64,000 nt of DNA from Bog-756 sp963734435 (GTDB lineage: Bacteria; Actinomycetota; Acidimicrobiia; Acidimicrobiales; RAAP-2): positions 62,001 through 126,000 of the forward strand of contig CAVTHA010000004.1 in assembly GCA_963734435.1 (NCBI GenBank), read 5' to 3'. Shown piece by piece: positions 37,391 to 46,441 of the stretch. Under the pieces are notes generated by a model. It did no database searches. It saw only the letters and a list, made by a program, of their open reading frames with translations, and was not told where the DNA came from. Within the stretch, counting starts at the first letter, position 1; each line of letters starts with the position of its first letter. The position numbers and the translations under genes were made by a program.

Positions 37391-39259
37391 ATGGCAAGCG
37401 ACACTGCAACCGTGGTGACGTCAGGAGGAGATTCCGGGAAGCCTTCCGGTCATGGGGCGCTCTTCCGCCTCCTCTTCGTCCATGAGATCGACGAGTACCC
37501 CGGGACCGGCAAGCGCACCGCCTATCTGGCGCTGGCCGTCCTCGCCACCATCGTCCTCTACTACACCTACTTCACCCAGACCGGGGTGACCCCCAACATC
37601 CTGCAGTACTACCACATGTCGTTCGCCTTCTACGTGGGCATCGTGGTGGTCTCGAACCTGATCGGCGCGTTCGCCTCCCTGCCGGCCAGCAAGACCGACA
37701 AGCTGGGCCGGTCCAACGTGATCATCTACGGGCTGCTGATCGTGGGCCTGTTGGTGGCGGTGGCGGTGCCCGCTTGCGGTACCCAGTGGGAGTTCGCCAT
37801 CACCATCAGCGCCCTCGGGCTCGTCGAGGGCGCCATCCTGGTGGCCACACCCGCTTTGGTGCGCGACTTCAGCCCGCAGCTCGGCCGGGCCTCGGCCATG
37901 GGCTTCTGGACCATCGGACCGGTGGCCGGCTCGCTCATCACCTCCATCGTCGCCACCAACACCATCAATTACTTCCTCGGGCCCAACCCGCCTATTTGGA
38001 ACGGGAGCGCCGGGTGGAAGTGGCAATTCGTCATCTCGGGTGCGGTGTCCATCGTCCTCTTCTTCGTCTCGCTCTTCCTGATGAAGGACCTCTCGTCCCG
38101 TCTGCGCGACCAACTCATGGTCACCCAACACGACCGGGCGCTCATCGAGGCCAAGGCGCGAGGCATCTCGGAGGAGGACGTCGAGGCGGCCACCGCCAAT
38201 CCGTGGCGCCAGATCCTCAAATGGGACCTGATCGGCTCGGCCCTTGGCATCTCCTTGTTCCTGCTCGTGTACTACGCGGCGTCAGCCTTCTTCACCATCT
38301 ACTGGGCCACCGTCTTCAAGCACTCGGACGGGCTCAACCTCACCACCTCGAACGCCAACTATCTCAACACCTGGTTCTGGGGTGCCGACGCCGTCGCCCT
38401 CGTCCTCTTCGGCGTCCTTTCGGACAAGCTGCGGGTTCGCAAACCCCTGATGCTGGTGGGTGTGCTCGGGTCGATCGTCATGCTCATCCTCTTCCTCCGC
38501 CAAGCCGACCGCCCCTACACGAGCTTCTCGACGCTCATCGTGCTCGAGGTGCTCTTGGCCGCGGGAATCTCGCTCACCTACGCGCCGTGGATGGCCGCCT
38601 ACACCGAGATGGTCGAAGCCAAGAACCCCGCCCTGGTGGGGACGGGCCTCGCTCTCTGGGGCTGGACCCTGCGCGTCGTGGTCGGTCTCTCGTTCATCTT
38701 CCTGCCCCTGGTGATCAATGCGGTGAACCCGGTGGTGGACAACCTGGTCTATGCCCAGACCTTTCCGAACGGCAATGCGCCTTTCAACGTCCAGGCGTTC
38801 CAGATCGCCCACCCGAAGTCGGTGGCCTTCGCCGAAGCCAACGCCAGTTGGCTCAAGGTGTTGAGCGAGCCCAAGAATGCCCCCGTTGTCGCCGCCGCCA
38901 ATGCTGACGCATCGGCGGCCAACTTGGCTGCACTCCAGAAAGCGGTGGGGCCGGTGGTGTTCGCCAAGGTGATCGCCAACGTGACCGAGCTCAAAACGCT
39001 CGTCGTGCCCTACCAGAGCCAGCTCACCTACCTGGCTGCCCACCAGGCATCGCTGACGTCGCTCGTCAACGGGGTGGCCAATTCCCCCAAGCAGTGGCAA
39101 CGGTGGTTCTGGGTGTGTGTCGGCGGCATGGTGCTGTTCATACCGACGATCTGGCTCAACCGCGGTCGGTGGAGCCCGGGCAAGGCCAGACAGGACGAAC
39201 GTCAGCACAGCGAAGAAGTCGAGAACGAACTGCGCGAGCTGGTCGGGGCGGGGACCTGA
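37391..39259 (+). CDS. Major facilitator superfamily transporter with large extracytoplasmic loop
   Basis: 622 residues, 12 predicted membrane helices. The MFS loop 2-3 signature appears as SLPASKTDKLGRSNVIIYGL, and the second-half equivalent as FGVLSDKLRVRKPLMLVGVL. Between the last two helices is an insert of about 150 residues, Ala-rich and helical (NAPVVAAANADASAANLAAL, LAAHQASLTSLVNGVANS), unusual for MFS. Its place directly after the acyl-CoA genes suggests uptake of the pathway substrate, an inference from position only. ATG 37391 precedes a polar N-terminus of about 45 residues. Confidence 0.85.
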   Translation: MASDTATVVTSGGDSGKPSGHGALFRLLFVHEIDEYPGTGKRTAYLALAVLATIVLYYTYFTQTGVTPNILQYYHMSFAFYVGIVVVSNLIGAFASLPASKTDKLGRSNVIIYGLLIVGLLVAVAVPACGTQWEFAITISALGLVEGAILVATPALVRDFSPQLGRASAMGFWTIGPVAGSLITSIVATNTINYFLGPNPPIWNGSAGWKWQFVISGAVSIVLFFVSLFLMKDLSSRLRDQLMVTQHDRALIEAKARGISEEDVEAATANPWRQILKWDLIGSALGISLFLLVYYAASAFFTIYWATVFKHSDGLNLTTSNANYLNTWFWGADAVALVLFGVLSDKLRVRKPLMLVGVLGSIVMLILFLRQADRPYTSFSTLIVLEVLLAAGISLTYAPWMAAYTEMVEAKNPALVGTGLALWGWTLRVVVGLSFIFLPLVINAVNPVVDNLVYAQTFPNGNAPFNVQAFQIAHPKSVAFAEANASWLKVLSEPKNAPVVAAANADASAANLAALQKAVGPVVFAKVIANVTELKTLVVPYQSQLTYLAAHQASLTSLVNGVANSPKQWQRWFWVCVGGMVLFIPTIWLNRGRWSPGKARQDERQHSEEVENELRELVGAGT

Positions 39260-39328
39260 GCCGCAGGGGCGGAGCTCTCGTCAGGTGAGCCGAGGGACCA
39301 CCTCGTTCACCAACAGCTCGACGAGCGA

Positions 39329-40312
39329 TCAGGTAGTCGGACCGCCGCCCGCCGAAGGCACTGGCTGCACCGGTGGCTGGTCGATGCCCACCACATCGGG
39401 CACCGTCTCCGGTTCGTCAAGGGCGCGCTGGCGGGCGTCCCCGAGCATCTCCCCGGGGTCCCCGGCCAGGTGTTCACCGGCGACCAGTGGCGATCGAGCC
39501 AGCACGATCACCCCGACCAGCAGGACGACCAGTGCCGCCGCCTCGAGGACGATCCATCCCGGCCCGGCCCGCAGCCGGTCGGCGAACAGCAGCCTCCCGA
39601 GCACGATGCTTACCAGCGGGTTGATGGTCACCAGCGTCGTCCTCGAAGCGGTGATCGGGCCGGCGTGCAGGGCGTTCTGCAGGAGGAAGACCGTGCCGAG
39701 CCCGGCGATGGCCAGCATGTAGGGCTGGAAGTGGGTGAAGACGTGGCCCCAGCCCAGCTTGGTGTAGTTGGTGATGGCTTTGGTGAGGGCGGCGGTGTAG
39801 CCGCCGGTCACCGCGGCGGCGGCGCCGAATGCCGCCGCCCGCCACCAGCGCGGGCCGCGCATGGCGGCCATGATGCAGCCGGCGATGACTCCGAACAGCA
39901 CGACGGTGGCCACCACCCACTGCTTTGTGTCGGGGACGGCCTGGCCGCCGGTCGGGGCCACGACCAGGAAGAAACCACCCAGGCCGACGACCACGGTCAC
40001 CGCGCCGAGCCATTCCAGCCAGGTCAGGCGATAGCGGAACCAGGCTCCGAGGATGAGCAGGAGGAACAAGAGCTCGGTGGTCAGCACCGGCTGGACGACA
40101 CTCAACTCGCCGAAGCGCAAGGCGGTGGCCTGCAATCCGAAGACGACCAGCATCAACCCGAATCCGATGAGCCAGATGCCGCGCTTGACGGCGTGGGCCA
40201 TGAGGCTGAGCCGCAGCGTGGTGGAGTCGGGGGCGGTCTCCACCCCGATCCGCTGGAGGACCGAGGTCAGGGCATTGACGAAGGCAGCGGTGGCGGCGAG
40301 GAGGTAGGCCAC
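39329..40312 (-). CDS. DMT-superfamily (EamA-like) transporter
   Basis: 327 residues with nine or ten predicted membrane segments beginning YLLAATAAFVNALTSVLQRI, later FGELSVVQPVLTTELLFLLL and VTVVVGLGGFFLVVAPTGG. The C-terminal tail is long, polar and Pro-rich. The pattern fits actinobacterial DMT-family permeases. It converges on the MFS gene; substrate unknown. Confidence 0.8.
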   Translation of the reverse strand: MAYLLAATAAFVNALTSVLQRIGVETAPDSTTLRLSLMAHAVKRGIWLIGFGLMLVVFGLQATALRFGELSVVQPVLTTELLFLLLILGAWFRYRLTWLEWLGAVTVVVGLGGFFLVVAPTGGQAVPDTKQWVVATVVLFGVIAGCIMAAMRGPRWWRAAAFGAAAAVTGGYTAALTKAITNYTKLGWGHVFTHFQPYMLAIAGLGTVFLLQNALHAGPITASRTTLVTINPLVSIVLGRLLFADRLRAGPGWIVLEAAALVVLLVGVIVLARSPLVAGEHLAGDPGEMLGDARQRALDEPETVPDVVGIDQPPVQPVPSAGGGPTT

Positions 40313-40369
40313 CCCTCCGTTGTAGTCGCGATCGTGGCGGTCCGCTCGCCTCGAAGAGGGCCCGGTGGG

Positions 40370-40768
40370 TCAGCGACCAGAACGGGCCATCGGGGCCGTC
40401 TGGGCCTTCCAGGCCCGCCAAGCCCGGTAGCCGCCGACGAGGTCGCTCGCCCGCCGGTAGCCGAGGGCCCGAAGGGAGTCCGCCGCCAGGGACGAGGCGT
40501 ACCCCTCGGAGCACACCACCACCACGGGCTGGTGGTGGCCGGTGACCTCTGGCCGCCGATGCGAGCCGTGGGGATCGAGGCGCCACTCGAGGACGTTGCG
40601 TTCCACCACCAGGGCGCCGGGAAACTCGCCTTCGGCCGCCCGCTGTGCCGACGGACGGATGTCGATGACCAGGCCGCCAGCCGCCACCACGGCGGCGAGG
40701 TCGGCCGGGCCGATGCGGCCGATGCGACGCCGGGCCTCTTCCACCAGGTGGTCGGCAGACGGGCTCAT
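40370..40768 (-). CDS. Rhodanese-like domain protein
   Basis: 132 residues: GGLVIDIRPSAQRAAEGEFP, then VVVVCSEGYASSLAADSLRA with the active-site Cys loop CSEGYAS, and LVGGYRAWRAWK at the end. Its ATG overlaps the stop of the upstream cysteine dioxygenase gene (ATGA), so both are probably translated together. A role in sulfur handling after cysteine oxidation is likely. Confidence 0.87.
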   Translation of the reverse strand: MSPSADHLVEEARRRIGRIGPADLAAVVAAGGLVIDIRPSAQRAAEGEFPGALVVERNVLEWRLDPHGSHRRPEVTGHHQPVVVVCSEGYASSLAADSLRALGYRRASDLVGGYRAWRAWKAQTAPMARSGR

Positions 40769-41361
40769 GAAGGGACGAACACGCCGGTGGCGTCGGAAGA
40801 ACCGATCGGCTCGGTGTGTTCAGAGCGCACGATGACGAGACGGCCGCGATCGTTCAGCTCGTAGTAGTGCATGGTGGACAGGTGGGGGGCATAGACGTGC
40901 ACGCTGATTGCCTCGTCGTCGTCGTCGTTGGTGAGGTCATGGACGTAGCCGGCGCCGAACTCTCGATGCTCACCGGCTCGGATGCGTTGCGTCCCGATCA
41001 CCACGGTGCCGCGTCGGCTGACCCGGGCGTTCGTTTCGGTCAGGGTCCCCGCCGCCACCGCCACCACGCCGTTGGCGGACCCATGGTCATGGAGGGCGAT
41101 CCGACCACCTGGCGGCCAGCCGATGGCCCAGGCCTCGAAACGGTGGGTCGAGGCCAGCCGGATCCACGACCGCTCGGCCTGGCCACGTAGCGGGGTGAGG
41201 TCGCCGGCTGACGCGGCGAGACGGCGGGCGATGGTGGTCAGGTCGACCGGCCAGGTCTCGGATCCGACGGCTGGGGGGGTCCCCGACCCAGCCGTCGGAC
41301 CGTTGACGCCGTCGGGGGACGAGACGTGGTCTGCGGCCGGGCCGGGGTGGGCAAATGCCAT
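40765..41361 (-). CDS. Cysteine dioxygenase type I (cupin)
   Basis: 198 residues. Iron ligands: the HDHG pair in GGRIALHDHGSANGVVAVAA and the later His in FGAGYVHDLTN; SVHVYAPHLSTMHYYELNDR is a typical C-terminal motif. Oxidises cysteine to cysteine sulfinate. The first 40 residues are low-complexity, and the upstream promoter shows that the ATG at 41361 is used (see the -10 box at 41368). It is coupled to a rhodanese gene, a frequent actinobacterial pairing. Confidence 0.87.
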   Translation of the reverse strand: MAFAHPGPAADHVSSPDGVNGPTAGSGTPPAVGSETWPVDLTTIARRLAASAGDLTPLRGQAERSWIRLASTHRFEAWAIGWPPGGRIALHDHGSANGVVAVAAGTLTETNARVSRRGTVVIGTQRIRAGEHREFGAGYVHDLTNDDDDEAISVHVYAPHLSTMHYYELNDRGRLVIVRSEHTEPIGSSDATGVFVPS

Positions 41362-41367
41362 GGCTTC

Positions 41368-41396
41368 ACCCTAACCACCAAAAGATGACTAATCAA
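41368..41396 (-). promoter_or_regulatory. Promoter of the cysteine dioxygenase-rhodanese operon
   Basis: On the minus strand TTGATT (41396-41391), a 17-base spacer, then TAGGGT (41373-41368), followed after 6 bases by the ATG. It is one of the best-formed promoters in the window and predicts a leaderless mRNA. Confidence 0.65.
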
Positions 41397-41517
41397 GTAG
41401 ATTTTATAGGGAATAGCGGCTCACCAACCGACGCCAAGGCCAGGAGTGCAGCCGGGGTTGCCGGCGTGCGGCGTTCGGGAAACGCCAGGAGATAAGTCGG
41501 CCGTCCCGCCTGGGCGG

Positions 41518-42117
41518 CTAGGCGGTTCCGGTGGGGTCCGGCGTCCGCGACTCGGCCGCCGACCGGTCGGCGGGGGCGTCGTCGGCGGCATCGGGCATAT
41601 GCAGGCCGAGCGCATAGCCCTCCAGGAACGCGTCGGCCTCCTCGCGGCGCGGGTAGCGCTGCTCGAGCTGGCGGAACCGGGCCGAGTGGGTCGGCTCGAA
41701 CAGATGGACCAGCTCGTGCACGATGACGGCATCCAGTACCCAGTCGGGCACGACCCGCAACCGCTCGGAGATACGGATCTCGCGGGTCTCGAGGGTGCAC
41801 GACCCCCAACGCTTGATCTGGGTGGTGGACCATCGGATGGAGGCCGGTGAGACGCCGTCGAGAAAGCGCTGGCCGAGGGTCCGGGCCCGCTGTTCGAGCT
41901 GGGCGTCGGAAGCGTGCAGGTAGGGGCGGTGGCAGGCCAGCCTGCGGGACAGGCTCTCGACCATCTCGTCCCGGTCGGCGCCTCGGAGGTGAGCGGGCAC
42001 GACGACGACGATGCGGTCGCCTTCCCAGTGGGCGCCGGCCGTCTTCTTCCGGCGCTTGCTGACTCGAACCTCGACGTGCGGGTGGAACAGCGTGGGTTGT
42101 TGTGTGGTGTACGTCAT
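41518..42117 (-). CDS. YgjP-type (DUF45) zinc metallopeptidase
   Basis: 199 residues. The zinc site is VIVHELVHLFEPTHSARFRQ (HExxH plus a third His), preceded by IKRWGSCTLETREIRISERL and the N-terminal VRVSKRRKKTAGAHWEGDRI. The WGSC motif is a hallmark of the YgjP/DUF45 family. Substrate unknown. The C-terminal 25 residues are Asp/Ala-rich. Confidence 0.87.
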   Translation of the reverse strand: MTYTTQQPTLFHPHVEVRVSKRRKKTAGAHWEGDRIVVVVPAHLRGADRDEMVESLSRRLACHRPYLHASDAQLEQRARTLGQRFLDGVSPASIRWSTTQIKRWGSCTLETREIRISERLRVVPDWVLDAVIVHELVHLFEPTHSARFRQLEQRYPRREEADAFLEGYALGLHMPDAADDAPADRSAAESRTPDPTGTA

Positions 42118-42178
42118 CGACCGCAGCGTATGGCCCGGCTGTGACGACCGGAGATCACCTCGTGTTTCACCCAGCCGG

Positions 42179-42958
42179 CTACTCGGGTTGGCGACGCCGG
42201 CCGTACGGAGCGGGCGCCACCGCTTGGGAGGCCTCCTTGGTCGTCTCGTCCGATGCGGGCCTGAGGGCGCGCCAGGCGGCCCCGCCGAGCACGCCCCCGA
42301 CGATCGGGAAGACGATGAACACCCAGAGCTGGTTGAGCGCGTAGCTCCCCTGGAAGACGGCGGTCGAAAAGCTGCGGGCCGGGTTCACCGACGTGTTGTC
42401 GATGGGGATCGAGATGAGGTGGATGACGGTGAGGGTGAGCCCAATGGTGACGCCGGTGAGGCCGACCGGCATGGAGAGCCGGCTGGTCGAGGCGATGATG
42501 AACACGAAGACGGCGGTGAAGAACACCTCGGCCAGCATCACCGCGCCGAGCTTGAACCCACCGGGGGAGTGGATGCCGTAGCCGTTGGAGGCGAAGCCCG
42601 ATGTCTTGGCGCTGAACGAGATGATGCTGCTGTTGGCGAGGATGAAGATGACCAGCGCGCCGATCAGGCCACCGACCACCTGACCCACGATGTAGAAGGG
42701 CAGTTCCCTGGTCTTCGTCTTGCCGATCACCCACAACCCGAGCGTCACCGCCGGGTTGATGTGGCACCCGGAGATGGAACCGATGGCGTAGGCCGCCACC
42801 AACAGGCTGAGGCCGAAAGCCAGCGCCACACCGAGGACCCCGACCGAACCCCGAGGGAAGAAGCCACCGGTCGCCAGGATGGCGGTACCCGGGCCTCGGA
42901 CGATGAGGATCATGGTCCCGGTGACCTAGGCGAGCCCGATTCACAGTCGATTGTCCAT
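42179..42958 (-). pseudogene. Aquaporin (MIP family), N-terminal helix disrupted by in-frame stops
   Basis: The body from ATG 42913 has both channel loops, SGCHINPAVTLGLWVIG and NTSVNPARSFSTAVF, and six-helix MIP features (VGLTGVTIGLTLTVIHL). It lacks the normal first-helix start. The same frame from ATG 42958, which has an AAAGGA Shine-Dalgarno, begins DNRL and then meets TGA (42943-42941) and TAG (42928-42926). In the neighbouring frame the intervening bases read VNRARLG, then VTGTM, as expected for an aquaporin N-terminus. A compensating pair of indels is therefore likely; if real, only a truncated channel could be made from 42913. Confidence 0.75.
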
Positions 42959-43125
42959 GGCTGGTCCTTTCGATCACGGGCCGGGTGGTCCGTCCAGTGA
43001 AGGCGCCGTGGCCGACCTCTGTGTGGGGGAACGCGAAGAGTGTAGGCATCCAGGCCGCCGATCCACGGGGATGCGGTGGCCAGGCGCGGCTGGGGAATCG
43101 ACAGGCCCGACGGTACGATGATGAG

Positions 43126-43588
43126 GTGCGCCGGTACTTCACGCCCCGGTCGGTCGGGATGCACGTGACGTTGCTCGTCCTCCTGCCGGTGTTCGGGTGG
43201 CTGACTTGGTGGCAGTTGGGGCGGGCATTGGGCGGCAACACCCTGAGCTGGGCCTACACCTTCGAATGGCCGCTGTTCGCCGGCTACGCCGTCTACGTCT
43301 GGTGGCAGCTCATCCACGACAACGCCGTCTCCCCGCGGCGATCGGGTGGGCGCGACCCCTCCAGTTCGGAGGACGCGGGGTGGAGAGACCCGCGGCCTCG
43401 AGCCGGGTTGGGCGCTGAGTGGAGGCCGGCGGAGGAATGTGGCCGTGGCCGCCAGCGGTGCCGTCGAAGAAGGCCGAGGCCGCGGAGAGCGGTTCGTACC
43501 CCAGACGGCCGAAGAGGCCGCCGAGCTGGCCGAGTACAACCGGTACCTGGCCGAGTTGAACGCCGACTCCGGCGCCGGGCCGCGGTGA
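43126..43588 (+). CDS. Small actinobacterial membrane protein, frameshifted
   Basis: From GTG 43126: RRYFTPRSVGMHVTLLVLLP, then FGWLTWWQLGRALGGN and TLSWAYTFEWPLFAGYAVYV with WWQLIHD. These are two membrane helices and a Trp-rich motif shared by a conserved actinobacterial family. The typical C-terminal motif (ELAEYNRYLAELNA) lies in another frame and ends at 43588, so a frame change lies somewhere between about 43330 and 43440. It precedes a DUF3817 gene, as is common for the family. Function unknown. Confidence 0.6.
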
Positions 43589-43655
43589 GCGCCCCGAGGA
43601 GGGCGGGCGGAGATCTCGGCGCCAGCCCGCGGTTCGGCGCCCGGCGAGGAGGACC

Positions 43656-44042
43656 GTGCGAGGTGCGCTGACCCGCTACCGCGTCATGGCCTTCGTGGTG
43701 GGCACCGCGCTCGTGGTCCTGGTGTTCGTGGCCATCCCGGTGCAGTACTGGGGCCACGACAAGACGGTGGCCGAGATCGTGGCGCCCATCCACGGCTACC
43801 TCTACATCGTCTACCTGGTGGCGGGGGCCGATCTGGCCCGCCGCGCCCATTGGCGCCTGGGGCGGATCCTCATGGTGGTGGCTGCGGGCTTCGTCCCCTT
43901 CCTCGCCTTCATCGTCGAACACCATGTCAACCGCCAGATGCAGGCGGAGTTCGCCGCCGAAGCTGCCTTGGCGTCCGAGGGTGATCTCACTCCGACGATG
44001 GGGTGCGATGGGCGCCCCGGTGAGGACGCCACCACCAGGTGA
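43656..44042 (+). CDS. DUF3817 family membrane protein
   Basis: 128 residues, GTG start with a GAGGAGG Shine-Dalgarno. RYRVMAFVVGTALVVLVFVA, then APIHGYLYIVYLVAGADLAR (the conserved His-Gly motif) and VVAAGFVPFLAFIVEHHVNR give three helices typical of DUF3817. The last 25 residues are variable. Function unknown. Confidence 0.85.
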   Translation: MRGALTRYRVMAFVVGTALVVLVFVAIPVQYWGHDKTVAEIVAPIHGYLYIVYLVAGADLARRAHWRLGRILMVVAAGFVPFLAFIVEHHVNRQMQAEFAAEAALASEGDLTPTMGCDGRPGEDATTR

Positions 44043-44051
44043 GGTGGCTGA

Positions 44052-45788
44052 TCAGCGGGCGCCACGCAGGAGGACACCCGGACGCTCGTCGGTGTCCTCC
44101 CCGTGCGCGAACGTGGTGACCCCCGACTTGATGGTCGCGACGTAGCCGGTGGCGTCCTGGACGAGGCGCTTCCCGCCGGCCGGCAGGTCGGCCACGACGT
44201 TCGGGTTGCCGAGCTGCAGGCGCTCGTAGTCGATGAGGTTGACGTCGGCCACCATGCCCGCCTCCAGCGTGCCGCGGTCCCCGAGGCCGTAGAGCCGGGC
44301 GGTGTCGTGGGTCTGCTTCTTCACCACCCACTCGAGCGGCAGCCGCTCGCCCCGGGTGCGGTCTCGCGTCCAGTGGGTCAGCATGAAGGTCGGCTGACGG
44401 TGAGTCGCAGATGACGCCGCAGTGGGCGCCCCCGTCGCCCAGCCCGGCCACCGCCCGCGGGTGCAGGAGCATCTCGCGGGCCGGGTCCGAGGCTGCCCGT
44501 CGGAGTAGTTGAGGATCGGGAAGTAGAGCAGTCCCGTGACCGTCGTCGTCGAGCATGACGTCGTAGGCGACCTCGAGCGGCGGCGCGCCGGTGGCGGCGG
44601 CGATGCCGGCCAGCGACCGTTCGGGGCCGGGCTCGTAGTCGGGCGGGGTGCCGAGGATGAAGTGGTGCGGTAGGCCTGCTCCATGCGGTCCACCGGTGCG
44701 CCGGCTCGGGCTCGCCACGACACGATGGCGTGGCGGATGGACGGGTCGCTGCAGGGCGGTCGACGAACTCCTTGGCCGACAGGTCCGTGCGCCTTGAGCT
44801 GCTGGTAGGCGGGGATCAAGTCGAACAGGCAGTACGTGGTGAAGTGGCCGGTACAGGAGCCCGGTGGCGCGCGCCGGCCACCTGTGGCCACAGGTCGGCG
44901 CCTTCAGCAGCGGCGCGGAGCGACTCGTCCATCAGCTCGCGCCACAGGTCGGGCGCACTGTCGACCTGGAGCAGGGCGAAGGTCACCGGTCGCCCGATGG
45001 CGACCGACAACCGGCGCATCCAGTCCACCTCCTTCTTCGGCCCGATCACGTCCTCGCCGGCCGCCGCCGACCGGAGCCAGCTCGAAGACCCCGACTCCGA
45101 GCTCACCGAGGGCGACGCCGATGCCGAAGAGCTCGTCCTCGGCGGCGAAGGTTCCCGGGACCGGCTCACCGTCGATGGCCAGGTGGGCCACGGTCCGCGA
45201 CGTCGAGAAGCCGAGTGCCCCGGCGGCGACGGCCTCCTTCACGATGGCTTCATCGACGCGATGTCCTCCGGGGTGGCGGCCTCGTTGTGGGCGCCGCGGT
45301 CGCCCATGACGTAGGCCCGGACCGCACCATGGGCGATCTGGGTGCCGACGTCCACGGTGCCACTGGCGACGGCCGAGGGCGTCGAGGTACTCGGGAAACG
45401 TCTCCCATTCCCACTGCATGCCTTCGGCCAGGGCGGTACCGGGGATGTCCTCGACGCCTTCCATCAGGCCGATGAGCCAGTCGTGGCGATCGGGCCGGGC
45501 CGGGGCGAAGCCCGACCCCGCAATTGCCGGTGACGATGGTGGTCACGCCGTGCCAGCTGCTCGGGGCGAGGACGCTCGTCCCAGGTCGCCTGGCCGTCGT
45601 AGTGGGTGTGGATGTCGACCCACCCCGGCGTCACCAGCGGACCGTCGGCGTCGACGGTCCTGGCGCGCCGAGTCGTTGGAGGGTGCCCACCTCGGTGATC
45701 CGACCGTCGTCGACGGCTACATCAGCCATCCGGGCCGGCTGACCGGTACCGTCGACGACGGTTCCGCTCGTACCACCAGGTCGTGCAT
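44052..45788 (-). pseudogene. N-acyl-D-amino-acid deacylase-like amidohydrolase, broken by many indels
   Basis: One 1.7-kb gene spread over several frames. The start ATG 45788 (HDLVVR) leads into GTVVDGTGQPARMADVAVDD and DIHTHYDGQATWDE, the metal-binding HxH motif. Later come GVTTIVTGNCGVG, MQWEWETFPEYLDAL, EAVAAGALGFSTSRTVAHLA, DGEPVPGTF, and the C-terminal EWVVKKQTHDTARLYGLGDR with ADVNLIDYERLQLGNP. These are hallmarks of D-aminoacylase-type amidohydrolases. At least six indels are needed to join the pieces, the first a missing G at about 45766. Whether decay or sequence error cannot be told; the motifs look undegraded. Confidence 0.8.
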
Positions 45789-45906
45789 GTCCAGGTCCCC
45801 CTTCCGGGCCGACCACCGATGCTGACACGGCGGCCAGGGTGGCGCAATGACGGTTGTCGGGCGGTTGCCAGCCAGCACGGGGCGGTCCCGGGGCGAACCT
45901 TCTGGG

Positions 45907-46329
45907 TCAACGCGGCGGGATGGAGTAGGTCACCTGGGCCTTGGCCGCCACGTCGTCGCTCCCCGCCGATCGCAGGGCGACCTCGGCGACACCCAGTCGT
46001 TTGCCCAGCTTGAGGAGCGTGCCGATGGCCACCACGTCCACCAGTTCCGGCTTGCGGAGGAAATCGATGTGCAGGCTCGTGGTCACCGACAGGGCCACCG
46101 GACCGATCTGGGCCACGATGACCAACCAAGCGGCACAGTCCGCCAGGGCCATGAGCGCCGGGCCGGCCACCGTGTTCCCGGGACGGCTGTGCTCTTCGTT
46201 GACGGGAAGCCGCAACCGGATCGAATCGGCGGTGATCTCCTCGACGACATAGGGGACCGGCGCCCCGGGGAACGCCGCAGTCAAAAACCGTTGGAGCTGG
46301 TCGACGTCCATCACCGGCGGCTGGGGCAT
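45907..46329 (-). CDS. PaaI-type hot-dog thioesterase
   Basis: 140 residues. NEEHSRPGNTVAGPALMALA, DCAAWLVIVAQIGPVALSVT and TSLHIDFLRKPELVDVVAIG make the PaaI/COG2050 hot-dog pattern; the catalytic acidic residue is probably the Asp in ALADCAAW. Likely hydrolyses aromatic or short-chain acyl-CoA. The frame is open upstream, but the ATG at 46329 (PQPPVMDVDQL) fits the domain. It is divergent from the ArsR gene. Confidence 0.83.
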   Translation of the reverse strand: MPQPPVMDVDQLQRFLTAAFPGAPVPYVVEEITADSIRLRLPVNEEHSRPGNTVAGPALMALADCAAWLVIVAQIGPVALSVTTSLHIDFLRKPELVDVVAIGTLLKLGKRLGVAEVALRSAGSDDVAAKAQVTYSIPPR

Positions 46330-46405
46330 GGCCCGAGCACTGTAGCCAGGCCCGTGCTGCCCAGGACCGGCGCAATCGGGTCCGGCTCCCGCGTCAGAAC
46401 ATGCA

Positions 46406-46435
46406 TTGACAGTTATATAAACAATACGGTATATT
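46406..46435 (+). promoter_or_regulatory. Consensus promoter and AT-rich operator of the ArsR-SRPBCC operon
   Basis: TTGACA (46406-46411), 18-base spacer, TATATT (46430-46435), then 6 bases to the ATG at 46442, so the transcript is probably leaderless. The spacer and -10 form an AT-rich, partly dyad-symmetric block (TTATATAAAC against GGTATATTA) that would be a natural autoregulatory site for the encoded ArsR protein. Confidence 0.7.
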
Positions 46436-46441
46436 AGGCAC

